Assembly: GCF_008642275.1 (NCBI RefSeq)
Contig: NZ_CP029189.1
Coordinates: forward strand, 4,810,501-4,874,500
DNA length: 64,000 nt
Source of the DNA: Streptomyces venezuelae
GTDB lineage: Bacteria > Actinomycetota > Actinomycetes > Streptomycetales > Streptomycetaceae
Direction of reading: 5' to 3'
Within the stretch, counting starts at the first letter, position 1. Every line of letters starts with the position of its first letter. The position numbers were made by a program, and so were the translations under genes. This document shows positions 1 to 8,454 of this stretch, piece after piece. The notes beneath the pieces were generated by a model. It saw nothing but the letters and a program-made list of their open reading frames with translations, searched no databases and had not been told where the DNA came from.

Positions 1-27
1 TGTCTGTCAACCTGATGGGAGTGGCCA

Positions 28-780
28 GTGACTTTCGGTGAGCAGCCGGCCTATCTGCGCGTGGCCGGGGATCTGCGACGGAAGATCGTCGACGGTTCTC
101 TGCCCCCGCACGCCCGGCTCCCCTCTCAGGCACGCATCCGCGAGGAATACGGCGTCTCCGACACCGTGGCCCTGGAGGCGCGCAAGGTCCTCATGGCGGA
201 GGGGCTGGTCGAGGGCCGGTCCGGATCCGGCACGTACGTACGGGAACAGCCGGTCCCGCGGCGGGTCGCCCGCGCCGGCTACCGCACGGGCGGCGCATCG
301 ACGCCGTTCCGGCAGGAGCAGGCCGACGCCGGGGCGCGCGGCACGTGGGAGTCGAGCAGCGAACAGACGGCCGCCCCCGCGGAGATCGCGAAGCGGCTCG
401 GCATCGATCCGGGCGAGCGCGTGATGCGCACGCGGTACGTCTTCCGCGACGCGGGGGAGGCGATGATGCTGTCGACCTCCTGGGAGCCGCTGGCCGTGAC
501 CGGCCGGACCCCGGTGATGCTGCCGGAGGAGGGCCCGCTGGGCGGCTCCGGGGTGGTCGACCGGATGGCCGCGATCGACGTCGTCGTGGACAACGTGGTC
601 GAGGAGGTCGGCGCGCGCCCCGGTCTGGCGGAGGAGAACCTGCTCCTCGGGGGAGTGCCGGGTCACGTGGTGCTGGTGATCGGCCGCACCTACTACGCCT
701 CCGGCCGTGCCGTGGAGACGGCCGACGTGGTGGTTCCGGCGGACCGCTACCGCCTGGCCTACCACCTCCCGGTCCGGTAG
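28..780 (+). CDS. GntR family transcriptional regulator, HutC/UTRA type
   Basis: A 250-residue one-component regulator. Residues about 5-70 form a winged helix-turn-helix of GntR type (AYLRVAGDLRRKIVDG, LPSQARIREEYGVS, GLVEGRSGSGTYV). After a short linker, residues about 105-245 look like a UTRA effector-binding domain (GERVMRTRYVF, then a strand-rich C-terminus ending YRLAYHLPV). The GTG start is preceded by GGGAG at 17-21 and by an in-frame stop at 13-15, so it is the only upstream choice. The effector cannot be deduced and no operator is visible in the few upstream bases. The gene stands alone and is followed by two GC-rich hairpins. Confidence 0.9.
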   Translation: MTFGEQPAYLRVAGDLRRKIVDGSLPPHARLPSQARIREEYGVSDTVALEARKVLMAEGLVEGRSGSGTYVREQPVPRRVARAGYRTGGASTPFRQEQADAGARGTWESSSEQTAAPAEIAKRLGIDPGERVMRTRYVFRDAGEAMMLSTSWEPLAVTGRTPVMLPEEGPLGGSGVVDRMAAIDVVVDNVVEEVGARPGLAEENLLLGGVPGHVVLVIGRTYYASGRAVETADVVVPADRYRLAYHLPVR

Positions 781-797
781 CGGCTTCCGCCGCGGTC

Positions 798-859
798 TGA
801 ACCCCCGGGCGCGGGGCGGGGGTTCACGCGCGCCGGGGCGCGACTCACGCGCCCCGGCG
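798..859 (+). terminator. Two hairpins after the GntR gene
   Basis: A perfect 9-bp stem (798-806 with 818-826) is followed by an 11-bp stem (831-841 with 849-859, loop 842-848). There is no T-run, which is usual for Streptomyces terminators. Position just after the stop codon supports termination. Confidence 0.55.
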
Positions 860-1292
860 GGTTCGGTGCGGCGCACGCGCCCCGACTCCGGCGCCCCGGC
901 TCCCGCCCCCGGCTCCCGTGACCCGGCGGGTTTCGGCGCGATGGTGAGGGCCCGTGCCGCCCCGGCGCCGGGCGTCCCCGGACCGTTCGGTCCGTATGCC
1001 GGGACCCGCTCCCCGCGCACCGCGGCCGGGGCCGCGCCGGGCCCGCCGCCGCTTCCTCGGTGCCACCTGCGCGGATCGGGGCCCTGCGGGGGTGCGTCGG
1101 CCCCGCCCGGGTCTCCGGTGCGCCCCCTTCGGACCGGCGCGCGCGGCCCACTCGTACGCGTGGCCGGATGCGTACGCCTGCGAGGTATCTCTTCGTAAAA
1201 AACCGTATCCGCTCCGTAAAGGTCGGGCGTAAGCTCGGGCATATGCGCAATGCGGTTTCCCGGACAGATGCGTCGGCGGAGGGTGAAACGCG
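860..1292. other. Non-coding region before the SPOR-like gene
   Basis: No convincing gene is visible. Bases 860-1180 are extremely GC-rich and repetitive in composition. An abruptly AT-richer patch at about 1185-1245 carries three CGTAA motifs (1194-1198, 1215-1219, 1228-1232) and probably holds the promoter of the small downstream gene. A GGAGGGTG ribosome-binding site precedes the ATG at 1293. Confidence 0.5.
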
Positions 1293-1478
1293 ATGAACGA
1301 CAGCGGTGCGCTGCTTCCGTGGCTGGTCATACGCGAGGACGACAACGGCAACCGCTACCGGGTGGGCCGGTACGCCACCCGGTCCGAGGCCCAGAAGATC
1401 GCCGACAGCCTTGAGGACCGAGGGCACAAGCAGCTCTACTGGGTCGAGCGGATCGGTCAGACCGCCACGATGAACTGA
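1293..1478 (+). CDS. Small SPOR-domain-like protein
   Basis: A 61-residue acidic soluble protein. The pattern WLVIREDDNGNRYRVGRYAT followed by SEAQKIADSL resembles a SPOR fold, the peptidoglycan-associated repeat, reduced to a single unit, and proteins of this size in Streptomyces are commonly given that name. There is no signal peptide or membrane segment, so a direct cell-wall role is not supported by the sequence. A strong Shine-Dalgarno sequence (GGAGGG) lies about 9 nt upstream. It ends 39 nt before the Nudix gene but that gene appears to have its own -10 box. Function unknown. Confidence 0.8.
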   Translation: MNDSGALLPWLVIREDDNGNRYRVGRYATRSEAQKIADSLEDRGHKQLYWVERIGQTATMN

Positions 1479-1505
1479 GCGTCGCAGCGCCCCGCGACGC
1501 TGGCA

Positions 1506-1511
1506 TAGGCT
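1506..1511 (+). promoter_or_regulatory. -10 box TAGGCT, predicted leaderless start
   Basis: TAGGCT is followed by exactly six bases and then the ATG of the Nudix gene. No Shine-Dalgarno sequence is present. The same spacing recurs before several other genes in this window. Confidence 0.5.
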
Positions 1512-1517
1512 CCGCCC

Positions 1518-1928
1518 ATGACGGTACGAGTGGTCGTGGGCGGAGCCCTTTGTCATGAGGGGCGCCTGCTGGCCGCCCGCCGCAGCGCACCGCCCGAACT
1601 CGCCGGCCGCTGGGAGCTGCCGGGCGGGAAGGCCGAACCGGGTGAGTCCGTCCCCGACGCGCTGGTGCGCGAACTGCGCGAGGAGCTCGGCGTGGAGGCC
1701 GAGCCGCTGGAGCGGATCCCGGGGGAGTGGCCGCTGCGGCCCGGGCTCGTCCTGCACGTGTGGACCGCCCGGCTGCTCTCCGGGGTGCCCGCGCCGCTGG
1801 AGGACCACGACGAGCTGCGCTGGCTCGGGCCCGAGGAGCTGGAGTCGGTGGACTGGCTGGACCAGGACCGCCCCGCCGTCGCCGAGGCGGGCCGCCGGCT
1901 GCGCCGGGACGGTGGCGGGGGCGCGTGA
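1518..1928 (+). CDS. Nudix hydrolase, MutT-like (8-oxo-dGTP type)
   Basis: A 136-residue single-domain Nudix protein. The Nudix box is complete at about residues 38-60: GGKAEPGES, then LVRELREELGV, matching G-x5-E-x7-REUxEExGU with the metal-binding glutamates in place. Length and the N-terminal pattern (VVVGGALCHEGRLLAARR) fit MutT-type enzymes that clear oxidised nucleotides such as 8-oxo-dGTP, but substrate cannot be fixed from sequence. The ATG is chosen because TAGGCT lies six bases upstream, consistent with leaderless transcription, and because the conserved first strand starts right after it. Confidence 0.88.
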   Translation: MTVRVVVGGALCHEGRLLAARRSAPPELAGRWELPGGKAEPGESVPDALVRELREELGVEAEPLERIPGEWPLRPGLVLHVWTARLLSGVPAPLEDHDELRWLGPEELESVDWLDQDRPAVAEAGRRLRRDGGGGA

Positions 1929-2090
1929 CGCTCGCGGGATAGGCCGTCTGCGCCACAGTGCGCCGGTGGGCGGGGATCGAGTGGTACGACGCCCCGAATA
2001 TCGGGTATGTCGCTATTAATCCCTATCTCGTCCCCCTTTCGTCCCCGACGAACCGGACTGGGGTCACTGCTGGCCCGGGAAGTGATCGGC

Positions 2091-2510
2091 GTGATCGACA
2101 CAGACGGTGAATGCGCCGAGTGGGCCTTCCCCGCCGAGCCCGGTGCCGTCCGCACCGCCCGCCACGCCGTCCGTGGCGCCCTGCACGACTGGGGCCTGGA
2201 GGCCGTCGGCGATGTGACCGTCCTGCTGGTCAGCGAGCTCGTCACGAATTCCCTGCGGTACGCCTCCGGCCCCATCGGAGTCCGCCTGGAACGGCGCAAT
2301 CCAGCCGTCGGCAGCCCCGCGGGCGGCCCCGCGCTGCTCGTGGAGGTTTCCGATCCGCTTCCGGATCCGCCCCGTGAGCGGGTGGCGAACCACGACGACG
2401 AGGGGGGCCGCGGCCTGCACCTGGTCGCCGTCTCCTCGCAGCGCTGGGGGACGCGGCACGGGAAATCGGGCAAGACTGTGTGGTTCGAATTGGCTATTCC
2501 TGGTGAGTAA
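2091..2510 (+). CDS. RsbW/SpoIIAB-like ATP-binding protein (HATPase_c)
   Basis: A stand-alone GHKL ATPase of the serine kinase/anti-sigma type that is abundant in Streptomyces. The N-box (SELVTNSLRYA) and the G-region (DDEGGRGLHLV, then RWGTRHGKSGKTVWFEL) are clear. Such proteins typically bind a sigma factor or an STAS antagonist and can phosphorylate the latter. The start is uncertain. An ATG at 2007 is in frame, but the 28 codons between it and 2091 have only about 60 percent G/C in third position and no ribosome-binding site, while GGGAAG precedes the GTG at 2091 by a good distance; GTG 2082 is also possible. The multi-domain phosphatase that follows carries a related ATPase at its C-terminus. 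Confidence 0.85.
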   Translation: MIDTDGECAEWAFPAEPGAVRTARHAVRGALHDWGLEAVGDVTVLLVSELVTNSLRYASGPIGVRLERRNPAVGSPAGGPALLVEVSDPLPDPPRERVANHDDEGGRGLHLVAVSSQRWGTRHGKSGKTVWFELAIPGE

Positions 2511-2710
2511 CAAGGTGAACGGTGGCGCGTGACCTTTCGGGAACACCACCTGGCGGCAGCCGGGGGGAGGGGCTCGGAGGAGATCGCGCGACATGGCTCG
2601 AAATCATCGAGACCGTGCTGTGATCGTGAACGCCGTGCCGTCCGGGGCCGTGGTGCTGAATACTTCGGTCATGGCCGGTCCGGTTGCGGTGAGCTGGAGG
2701 GGACGGTCGC

Positions 2711-5329
2711 GTGAGCGAGATACCTGCGCAGGCACATCAGACCGACGTGCCGCGAGAGACATGGCACGACGCCCTGTGGCACAGCAGTCCGCCTGGCTCG
2801 ATATATGACTACATAAAGGTTGCCTCCTTCTCGATCGGGCCCGACGGGTTCATCGACCAGTGGAGCCTGCGCGCCGAGGAACTCTTCGGGCTCAGCGCCT
2901 CCCAGGCCGTGGGCCGCGACCCGGTCGACGCCTTCATGCCGCCCGAGCTGCGGCCCGACGCGCACCGCAAGGTCGCCGAGATCCTCGACGGCAAGGAATG
3001 GACGGGCCTGATCCCCTTCCGTATCCCGGGCGGGAACGGCGCGCACGGCGTGGCCGAGATCTATGTGATGCCCACCCAGACCGAGACCGCCGAGCGGGCC
3101 GCGCTGTGTGTCGTCGTCGACGTACGCGCGCTGCGCCGGATCGAATCCGACCTCGCGGCCTCGCAAGCGATATTCGGCCAATCTCCCTTCGGGTTCCTGC
3201 TCTTCGGCACGGACCTCACCGTCCAGCGGGCCAACCGCCGGTTCACCACCGTCTTCGGAGGCGCCGCCGAGGAGCACCGCGGCCGGACCGTGCACGACTA
3301 CCTGCCGGCCCACGAGGCCGACCGGATGACCGAAGCCCTGCGCCGGGTCCTGGACACCGGCGACTCCGTCACCGATCTGCGGATCACCGGTGCCACTCCC
3401 CGCAGCCGGGAGAACCGCCACTGGTCCATCAACCTCTACCGCGTCCACGGCGGCAGCGGCCGTCCCATCGGCGTCGCCGGGATCGGCACCGACGTCACCC
3501 GCCGCCACCTCGCCGCCCGCGAGGCCGCCGGGGTCCGCCGCAACCTGGCTCTCCTCAACGAGGCCGGGCACCGCATCGGGAACTCCCTCGACCTGGAGAC
3601 CACCGCCCGCGAACTCCTCGACGTCACCGTCCCCGGCTTCTGCGACCTGGCCGCCGTCGACCTCTACCAGGGCCTGCTGCTCGGCGACGACGACCGGCCC
3701 GCCCGGCCGCAGGGCCCGGGCGTGCCCAGCCTGCCCGGGCAGGGCCCGGCCCGGACGCCCTCGGCCGCCCTGCGCCGGGTGGCCTTCGCCTCCGCCGTCT
3801 CGGACGCCCCCCTGTCGGGTCCCGGCGCACTGGTCTCCGTAGGGGATGTCCACCGCTATCCGGCCGCGTCACCGGGCGCGCTGGCCCTGCGTACGGCGCG
3901 GCCGCGGCTGATCGAGGGCGGGGGACCGGAGGACCTCGTACAGTCCACCCTGGTCGTGCCGATGGTCGCCCACGACACGGTCGTCGGGCTCGCGCAGTTC
4001 TCCCGTACCAAGGGAAGCGAACCCTTCGGCGAACGCGACCGGGCGGTGGCCGTGGAACTGGCCGCGCGGGCCGCCGTCTGCATAGACAACGCCCGGCTCT
4101 ACCGCCGCGAGCACGAGCGGGCGCTGATCCTGCAGCGCAGCCTGCTGCCCCCCGGCGACCCGGAGGCGGCCGGCCTCGACATCGCCTGCCGGTACCTGCC
4201 CGGCAACGCGGCCACCGAGGTCGGCGGCGACTGGTTCGACGTCATCGAGCTCCCCGGGCACCGCACCGCCCTGGTCGTCGGCGACGTCATGGGCCGTGGC
4301 CTGCGGGCCGCCGTGGCCATGGGAGAACTGCGCACCGCGGTACGGACCCTCGCGCTGCTCGACCTCGAACCGGCGGAGGTGCTGACCGCGCTCGACGAGA
4401 TCGCCCGCGGCCTCGGCGCCCCCGGCGGCTCCCAGCAGGCCTCCCGGGCGGCCCTGCACTCGCGGGACGCGGACCGCTCCGAGGTGTATCTGGCGACCTG
4501 CGTGTACGCCGTCTACGACCCGGTGACACGGCGCTGCACCATCGCCAACGCGGGCCACATGCCGCCCGTGCTGGTCGAACCCCCGGACGAGGCCGGCGTC
4601 TCGCGGCCCGCGCTGCTCCTGGAGGTGCCGCCCGGGATGCCACTGGGCGTGGGGGGCGAACCCTTCGAGGAGGTCGAGGTCGACCTGCCGGAGGGAGCCC
4701 TGCTGGCCCTCTACACGGACGGGCTCGTGGAATCCCGCGACCATCCCCTGGAGGAGGGGCTGCGCGGACTGCGCGCGGCGCTCGCGGATCCGGTCCGGCC
4801 GCTGGAGGACGTCTGCGACCACGTGCTGAACACCCTCGACACCCGGCACGGCGAGGACGACATCGCCCTGCTCATGGCGCGGGTGCAGGGCCTGCCGCTG
4901 GACGCGGTCGGCGACTGGCAACTGCCGCGCGAGGCACGCTCGGTGGGCCGGGCCCGCGAACTGGCCCGGGCCAAGCTCCCGGCCTGGGGCCTGGAGGGGC
5001 TGCTGGACACGACCGAACTGCTGGTCAGCGAACTCGTCACCAACGCCCTGCGCTACGGGGAGGGCGAGATCCGGCTGCGGCTGCTGCTGGACCGCACCCT
5101 GGTGTGCGAGGTCTGGGACGCCAACCTGGTCCAGCCCCGCCGGCGCCGCGCCCGCGACACCGACGAGGGCGGCCGCGGCCTCCAGCTGGTCGGCCTGCTC
5201 TCCGCGGGCTGGGGCACGCGCCGCACCCACCGCGGCAAGACGGTCTGGTTCGAACTCCCGCTGCCCGGCGCGGCATCGGAGGCCGTCACCGAACTGTCGG
5301 CGGAGCAGCTGCTGAGCATGTACGGGTAA
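2711..5329 (+). CDS. PAS-PAS-GAF-SpoIIE phosphatase-ATPase multi-sensor protein
   Basis: An 872-residue cytoplasmic signalling protein. Domains in order: PAS about 38-130, second PAS about 145-265, GAF about 285-465, PP2C/SpoIIE phosphatase about 475-720, and a C-terminal GHKL ATPase about 730-855. Metal-binding signatures of the phosphatase are visible (GGDWFD, GDVMGRG, LYTDGLVE). The ATPase has SELVTNALRYG and DEGGRGLQLVGLL. The family dephosphorylates STAS anti-anti-sigma factors, and the fused kinase domain would oppose or tune that activity in one polypeptide. GGAGGGG lies just upstream of the GTG. No STAS protein or sigma factor is adjacent, so its partners are probably encoded elsewhere. 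Confidence 0.92.
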   Translation: MSEIPAQAHQTDVPRETWHDALWHSSPPGSIYDYIKVASFSIGPDGFIDQWSLRAEELFGLSASQAVGRDPVDAFMPPELRPDAHRKVAEILDGKEWTGLIPFRIPGGNGAHGVAEIYVMPTQTETAERAALCVVVDVRALRRIESDLAASQAIFGQSPFGFLLFGTDLTVQRANRRFTTVFGGAAEEHRGRTVHDYLPAHEADRMTEALRRVLDTGDSVTDLRITGATPRSRENRHWSINLYRVHGGSGRPIGVAGIGTDVTRRHLAAREAAGVRRNLALLNEAGHRIGNSLDLETTARELLDVTVPGFCDLAAVDLYQGLLLGDDDRPARPQGPGVPSLPGQGPARTPSAALRRVAFASAVSDAPLSGPGALVSVGDVHRYPAASPGALALRTARPRLIEGGGPEDLVQSTLVVPMVAHDTVVGLAQFSRTKGSEPFGERDRAVAVELAARAAVCIDNARLYRREHERALILQRSLLPPGDPEAAGLDIACRYLPGNAATEVGGDWFDVIELPGHRTALVVGDVMGRGLRAAVAMGELRTAVRTLALLDLEPAEVLTALDEIARGLGAPGGSQQASRAALHSRDADRSEVYLATCVYAVYDPVTRRCTIANAGHMPPVLVEPPDEAGVSRPALLLEVPPGMPLGVGGEPFEEVEVDLPEGALLALYTDGLVESRDHPLEEGLRGLRAALADPVRPLEDVCDHVLNTLDTRHGEDDIALLMARVQGLPLDAVGDWQLPREARSVGRARELARAKLPAWGLEGLLDTTELLVSELVTNALRYGEGEIRLRLLLDRTLVCEVWDANLVQPRRRRARDTDEGGRGLQLVGLLSAGWGTRRTHRGKTVWFELPLPGAASEAVTELSAEQLLSMYG

Positions 5330-5348
5330 CGGGTATCGGGTAACGGGT

Positions 5349-5470
5349 GGCGGCCGTGCGGGCCGCCGCTGCGGGGCGGGCCGCACGGTCCGGTTCGCGG
5401 ATGCGGCCCAGCGCTCCGACCGGAGAGGTCCACGGCAGCGCGACGCCCGGACCCGGCCACGCGGCCGGGT
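5349..5470. terminator. Hairpins between convergent phosphatase and pspA genes
   Basis: A 7-bp stem (5349-5355 with 5361-5367) and an 8-bp stem with a four-base loop (5451-5458 with 5463-5470) occupy the space between converging genes. Short repeats of CGGGTA surround the first stop codon. Bidirectional termination is inferred. Confidence 0.45.
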
Positions 5471-5500
5471 GCCGGGCCGGCGCTGCTTTGCGGACACCCT

Positions 5501-6220
5501 TCAGGCTGCGCGGCCTTGCTTGAGGGCGGCCAGGCGGGCCTCGATCTCCGAGGTCCTGCCCAGGTCGTCCAGGGCTTCGAACTGGGCGTCCAGGGAGGAC
5601 GCGGCCAGTTCCTGCCGGCCCAGGGCCCTGGCCTCCTCCCGCCGCACCTTGTCCTCGAAGCGCGCCAGGTCGCTCGTCGGGTCCATCACGTCGATGTTCT
5701 TCACCGCGTCCAGCATCGTGTTCTGCGCCTGGGCCGTCTTCGCCCGCGCCACCAGCTCGTCACGCTTCGCCTGGAGCTCCGTCAGCTTGTTGCGCATCGC
5801 GTCCAGGCCCGACTTGAGCTTCTCGACGACCTCCGTCTGGGCGGCGATCGTCGGTTCCGCCACGGTCGCCTCCTTCTCGGACTGGATCTGCCGGCCCAGT
5901 GCCACCTTCGCGAGGTTGTCGAAGGTGTCGGCTTCCGCCGCCGCCCCCGATGCCCGCAGCTCGTCCGCCTTCCGGCTGGCCGCCAGGGCCTTGCCGCCCC
6001 ATTCGGCGGCCGCGTCCACGTCCTCCTTGTGGTCGGCCTCCAGCATCCGCAGGTTCCCGATCGTCGTCGCGACCGCCTGCTCCGCCTCCGAGATGTTGTT
6101 CGTGTAGTCCCGGATCAGCTGGTCCAGCATCTTCTGCGGATCCTCCGCCTGGTCCAGCAGTGCGTTGATGTTGGCCTTGGCGAGCTGGGTGACGCGGCCG
6201 AGGATGGTCTGCTTGCTCAT
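5501..6220 (-). CDS. pspA: PspA/IM30 (Vipp1) family membrane-stress protein
   Basis: A 239-residue, almost entirely helical protein. It starts MSKQTILGRVTQLAKANINALLDQAEDP, the N-terminal amphipathic helix and first hairpin typical of PspA/IM30, and continues with long charged coiled coils. Family members are ESCRT-III-like and coat stressed inner membrane. The open frame runs far upstream through the preceding gene in another frame; the ATG at 6220 is chosen because GGAGAG lies just upstream and the family N-terminus begins there. It sits 38 nt after the TPM-domain gene on the same strand, so the two are probably co-transcribed. Confidence 0.9.
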   Translation of the reverse strand: MSKQTILGRVTQLAKANINALLDQAEDPQKMLDQLIRDYTNNISEAEQAVATTIGNLRMLEADHKEDVDAAAEWGGKALAASRKADELRASGAAAEADTFDNLAKVALGRQIQSEKEATVAEPTIAAQTEVVEKLKSGLDAMRNKLTELQAKRDELVARAKTAQAQNTMLDAVKNIDVMDPTSDLARFEDKVRREEARALGRQELAASSLDAQFEALDDLGRTSEIEARLAALKQGRAA

Positions 6221-6258
6221 GGTGGGTCTCTCCTGGTCAGGGCCGATGTGTGTGCCGT

Positions 6259-8370
6259 TCAGAAGCGGCCGCCGCCGCCCATACGGCCGCGGGTGCCGCC
6301 GCCGCCGAAGGAGCCGGGACCGCTGCCGCTGCCGCCCCCGCCGCCGAAGACCCCGCCCCTGCTCCCGCCGCCGAAGCCCCCGCCGCCCCGCAGGATCTCG
6401 CCGAGGATGATCCCGCCCAGCACGGCGCCGCCCTGGCCGCCGCCGGGCCGCCGGCCCGCGTACGGGTCCTGGTACGCGCGTACGTCCTGCTCCGCCAGCT
6501 GCTGCGCCTCCCGCGCGAGCGCATCCGCCCGCTGGGCCTCCGCCAGCGCCCCCGTCGGGTCGGCCGCCGTCAGGGACACCGCCCGCTCCAGGTGCCGGCC
6601 CGCTTCCGCCAGCCGGGTCCGGGCCTGGCTGCCCACCGCGCCCCGGGTGGTGGTGACGTAGTCCGTCGCCGCGCCGATCGAGCTCCGCGCCGCCAGCATG
6701 GCCTGGTCGAGCAGGGCCACCGCCCGCTGCCGCCCCGACTCCCGCTCCCGCGCCCCCGCCAGCGCCTCGTCGAGGGCCGCGTCGGCCTCCTCGATCCGGC
6801 GCAGGGCGTCGATCGGGTCGTAGCGGCCGGCCGCCTCCTCCCGGCGTACGTCGGCCAGTACCGCCTCCGCCCGGCCGATCCGCCCGCGCAGGTCCGCCGT
6901 CGAGGTGCCCTCCGCGGTGCCGGCGAGCAGCCCGCGGGCGTCCGCGAGGTCGGTGTCCGTCTCGGTCAGCGCGCCCGGCAGCTTCCCGGCCGCCTCCGCC
7001 AGCTCCTGGGCGCGCCGCTCGACCGCGTCCACCAGGGTCGCCGCCTGGTCCACCGCGCCCTCGGCGGCCCGTACGTGTACGGCCCCCGTGCCCTTCTCGC
7101 CCGCGTCGAGGGCCGCGTGGGCCAGGCCCAGGTTGGTCGCCGCGAACAGCAGCCGGTCCTTGGCCTGTTCGGCGTTGGAGGCAACGGGCGCGGACGCCGA
7201 GTCCGCGTACCGCCCGGCCAGCGCGGTCAGGGTCGCCTCGGCGGTGCTCGCGCGCCCGGTCAGGTCGAGATAGCCCTGCTCCACGTTCGCCAACGCCTGC
7301 GGGGCGTTCTTCTCCAGGTCCCGCAGCCGGTCGAAGTCCGCCGACTCGGCGTCCAGCCGCCGGTTCGCCTCGGTGCACCGGGCGACGATCTCGTCCAGCA
7401 TCCGGCGCCGGGTCGCGTCGTCCTCCGGGTAGGCGTCGTCGAGCTGCTGGCGCAGCCGGAAGGCGTGCGTCAGCTCGTCCTTGGCGTATGCCACGGCCGC
7501 GATGAACGGGCGGGCCGCCTCCTCGCCGAACTGGGCCGTGGCGAAGCCGAGTTCCTCGACGCTGGTGCGGACCGCGTCGTCGGTCTCCACCAGCAGGGCC
7601 TTGGCCCTGGAGTCCAGTTCCGGGAGCGGCAGCCGGTCCGGCGCCCCTTCGGGCCAGCCGGGCCCGGTCGTCGTACCCCGCCCGCCGCCGGCGGCGTCCT
7701 TGCGCTTGCGGCGGCTGTACGTGTACGCCGCGAGCGCCCCGGCCGCGCCGACCGCGACCACCGGGAGCACGAGGTCACCGGCCCCGCTCTCGCCGTCCGC
7801 CGCGCCGCCGGGGTTCGCCGGGCCGGGGGTGATGGTCGGCACCGGGACGGGCTGACCGCCGAGGACCGCGTTGTAGCCGTTGGCCGCGCCGATGGCGGCG
7901 CCCGCCCAGTCGTTCTGCGTCAGGGCGGGCTCGATGGCGGTCTGCGCGACGGTGGCCAGCTGCTGCTCGGTGAGACCGGAGTCGACGTCGGCCGAATAGG
8001 CGTACTGGCGGGCACCGGTCGCCACGGCCAGCAGGACGTCGTTCTGGCCGAGGCCGTTGCGCTGTGCGGTGGCGTCGGCCCAGCTCTGGGGGGAGCGCCC
8101 GGAGAAGTCCCGTACGTAGGCGACGAAGAGCTGGATCCTGCGGTCGGCGTACAGCTTGTCGAGCGCGGCGGTGACCGCGCCCTTCCGGTCGCCCAGGGCC
8201 CCCACGAGGTCGGTGATCTGCCCCTGCTGCGACAGGGTGACGGGATCCTCGGCCCGCGCGGGCGGGGCTCCGGCCACGCCCCAGCCGCCGACCGCGAGCA
8301 GCCCGGCCGCCAGGGCGAGCGCGGCCCGTACGAACGTCCTGTGGCGTGGCCTGGTTCTCGGCGGAGTCAC
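6259..8370 (-). CDS. TPM-domain membrane protein with long coiled coil and glycine-rich tail
   Basis: About 703 residues. A signal peptide or N-terminal anchor (residues 12-41, ending PPARAE) leads into a TPM domain (about 44-165: LSQQGQITDLVG, RIQLFVAYVRDFSG, NDVLLAVATGARQYAY). A transmembrane helix follows near 192-212 (LVLPVVAVGAAGALAAYTYS), then roughly 430 residues of alanine-, glutamate- and arginine-rich helix, and a tail of about 50 residues dominated by glycine, serine and phenylalanine. TPM domains are found in extracytoplasmic proteins such as YgcG and in photosystem II assembly factors. The topology places TPM outside and the coiled coil inside, next to PspA. The GTG at 8370 is preferred; an ATG at 8406 is possible and neither has a clear ribosome-binding site. 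Confidence 0.8.
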   Translation of the reverse strand: MTPPRTRPRHRTFVRAALALAAGLLAVGGWGVAGAPPARAEDPVTLSQQGQITDLVGALGDRKGAVTAALDKLYADRRIQLFVAYVRDFSGRSPQSWADATAQRNGLGQNDVLLAVATGARQYAYSADVDSGLTEQQLATVAQTAIEPALTQNDWAGAAIGAANGYNAVLGGQPVPVPTITPGPANPGGAADGESGAGDLVLPVVAVGAAGALAAYTYSRRKRKDAAGGGRGTTTGPGWPEGAPDRLPLPELDSRAKALLVETDDAVRTSVEELGFATAQFGEEAARPFIAAVAYAKDELTHAFRLRQQLDDAYPEDDATRRRMLDEIVARCTEANRRLDAESADFDRLRDLEKNAPQALANVEQGYLDLTGRASTAEATLTALAGRYADSASAPVASNAEQAKDRLLFAATNLGLAHAALDAGEKGTGAVHVRAAEGAVDQAATLVDAVERRAQELAEAAGKLPGALTETDTDLADARGLLAGTAEGTSTADLRGRIGRAEAVLADVRREEAAGRYDPIDALRRIEEADAALDEALAGARERESGRQRAVALLDQAMLAARSSIGAATDYVTTTRGAVGSQARTRLAEAGRHLERAVSLTAADPTGALAEAQRADALAREAQQLAEQDVRAYQDPYAGRRPGGGQGGAVLGGIILGEILRGGGGFGGGSRGGVFGGGGGSGSGPGSFGGGGTRGRMGGGGRF

Positions 8371-8454
8371 AATGGGGAGGGTATGGGGGCTTTCGCGGTG
8401 TCGCATTCGGAGGCGTCGTCCGTGACCGGCCGGTGTCCGCCTCGTTGGCAGCCC

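Noticed and set aside
860..1240. Several overlapping short frames on both strands
   Set aside because: Arg/Pro/Gly low-complexity translations in all frames; no ribosome-binding sites; treated as non-coding.
2007..2090. A TTA codon (2016-2018) that would make the RsbW-like gene bldA-dependent if it started at ATG 2007
   Set aside because: The 28 codons from 2007 have poor third-position GC and no ribosome-binding site, while GGGAAG precedes GTG 2091. The TTA is most likely outside the gene.
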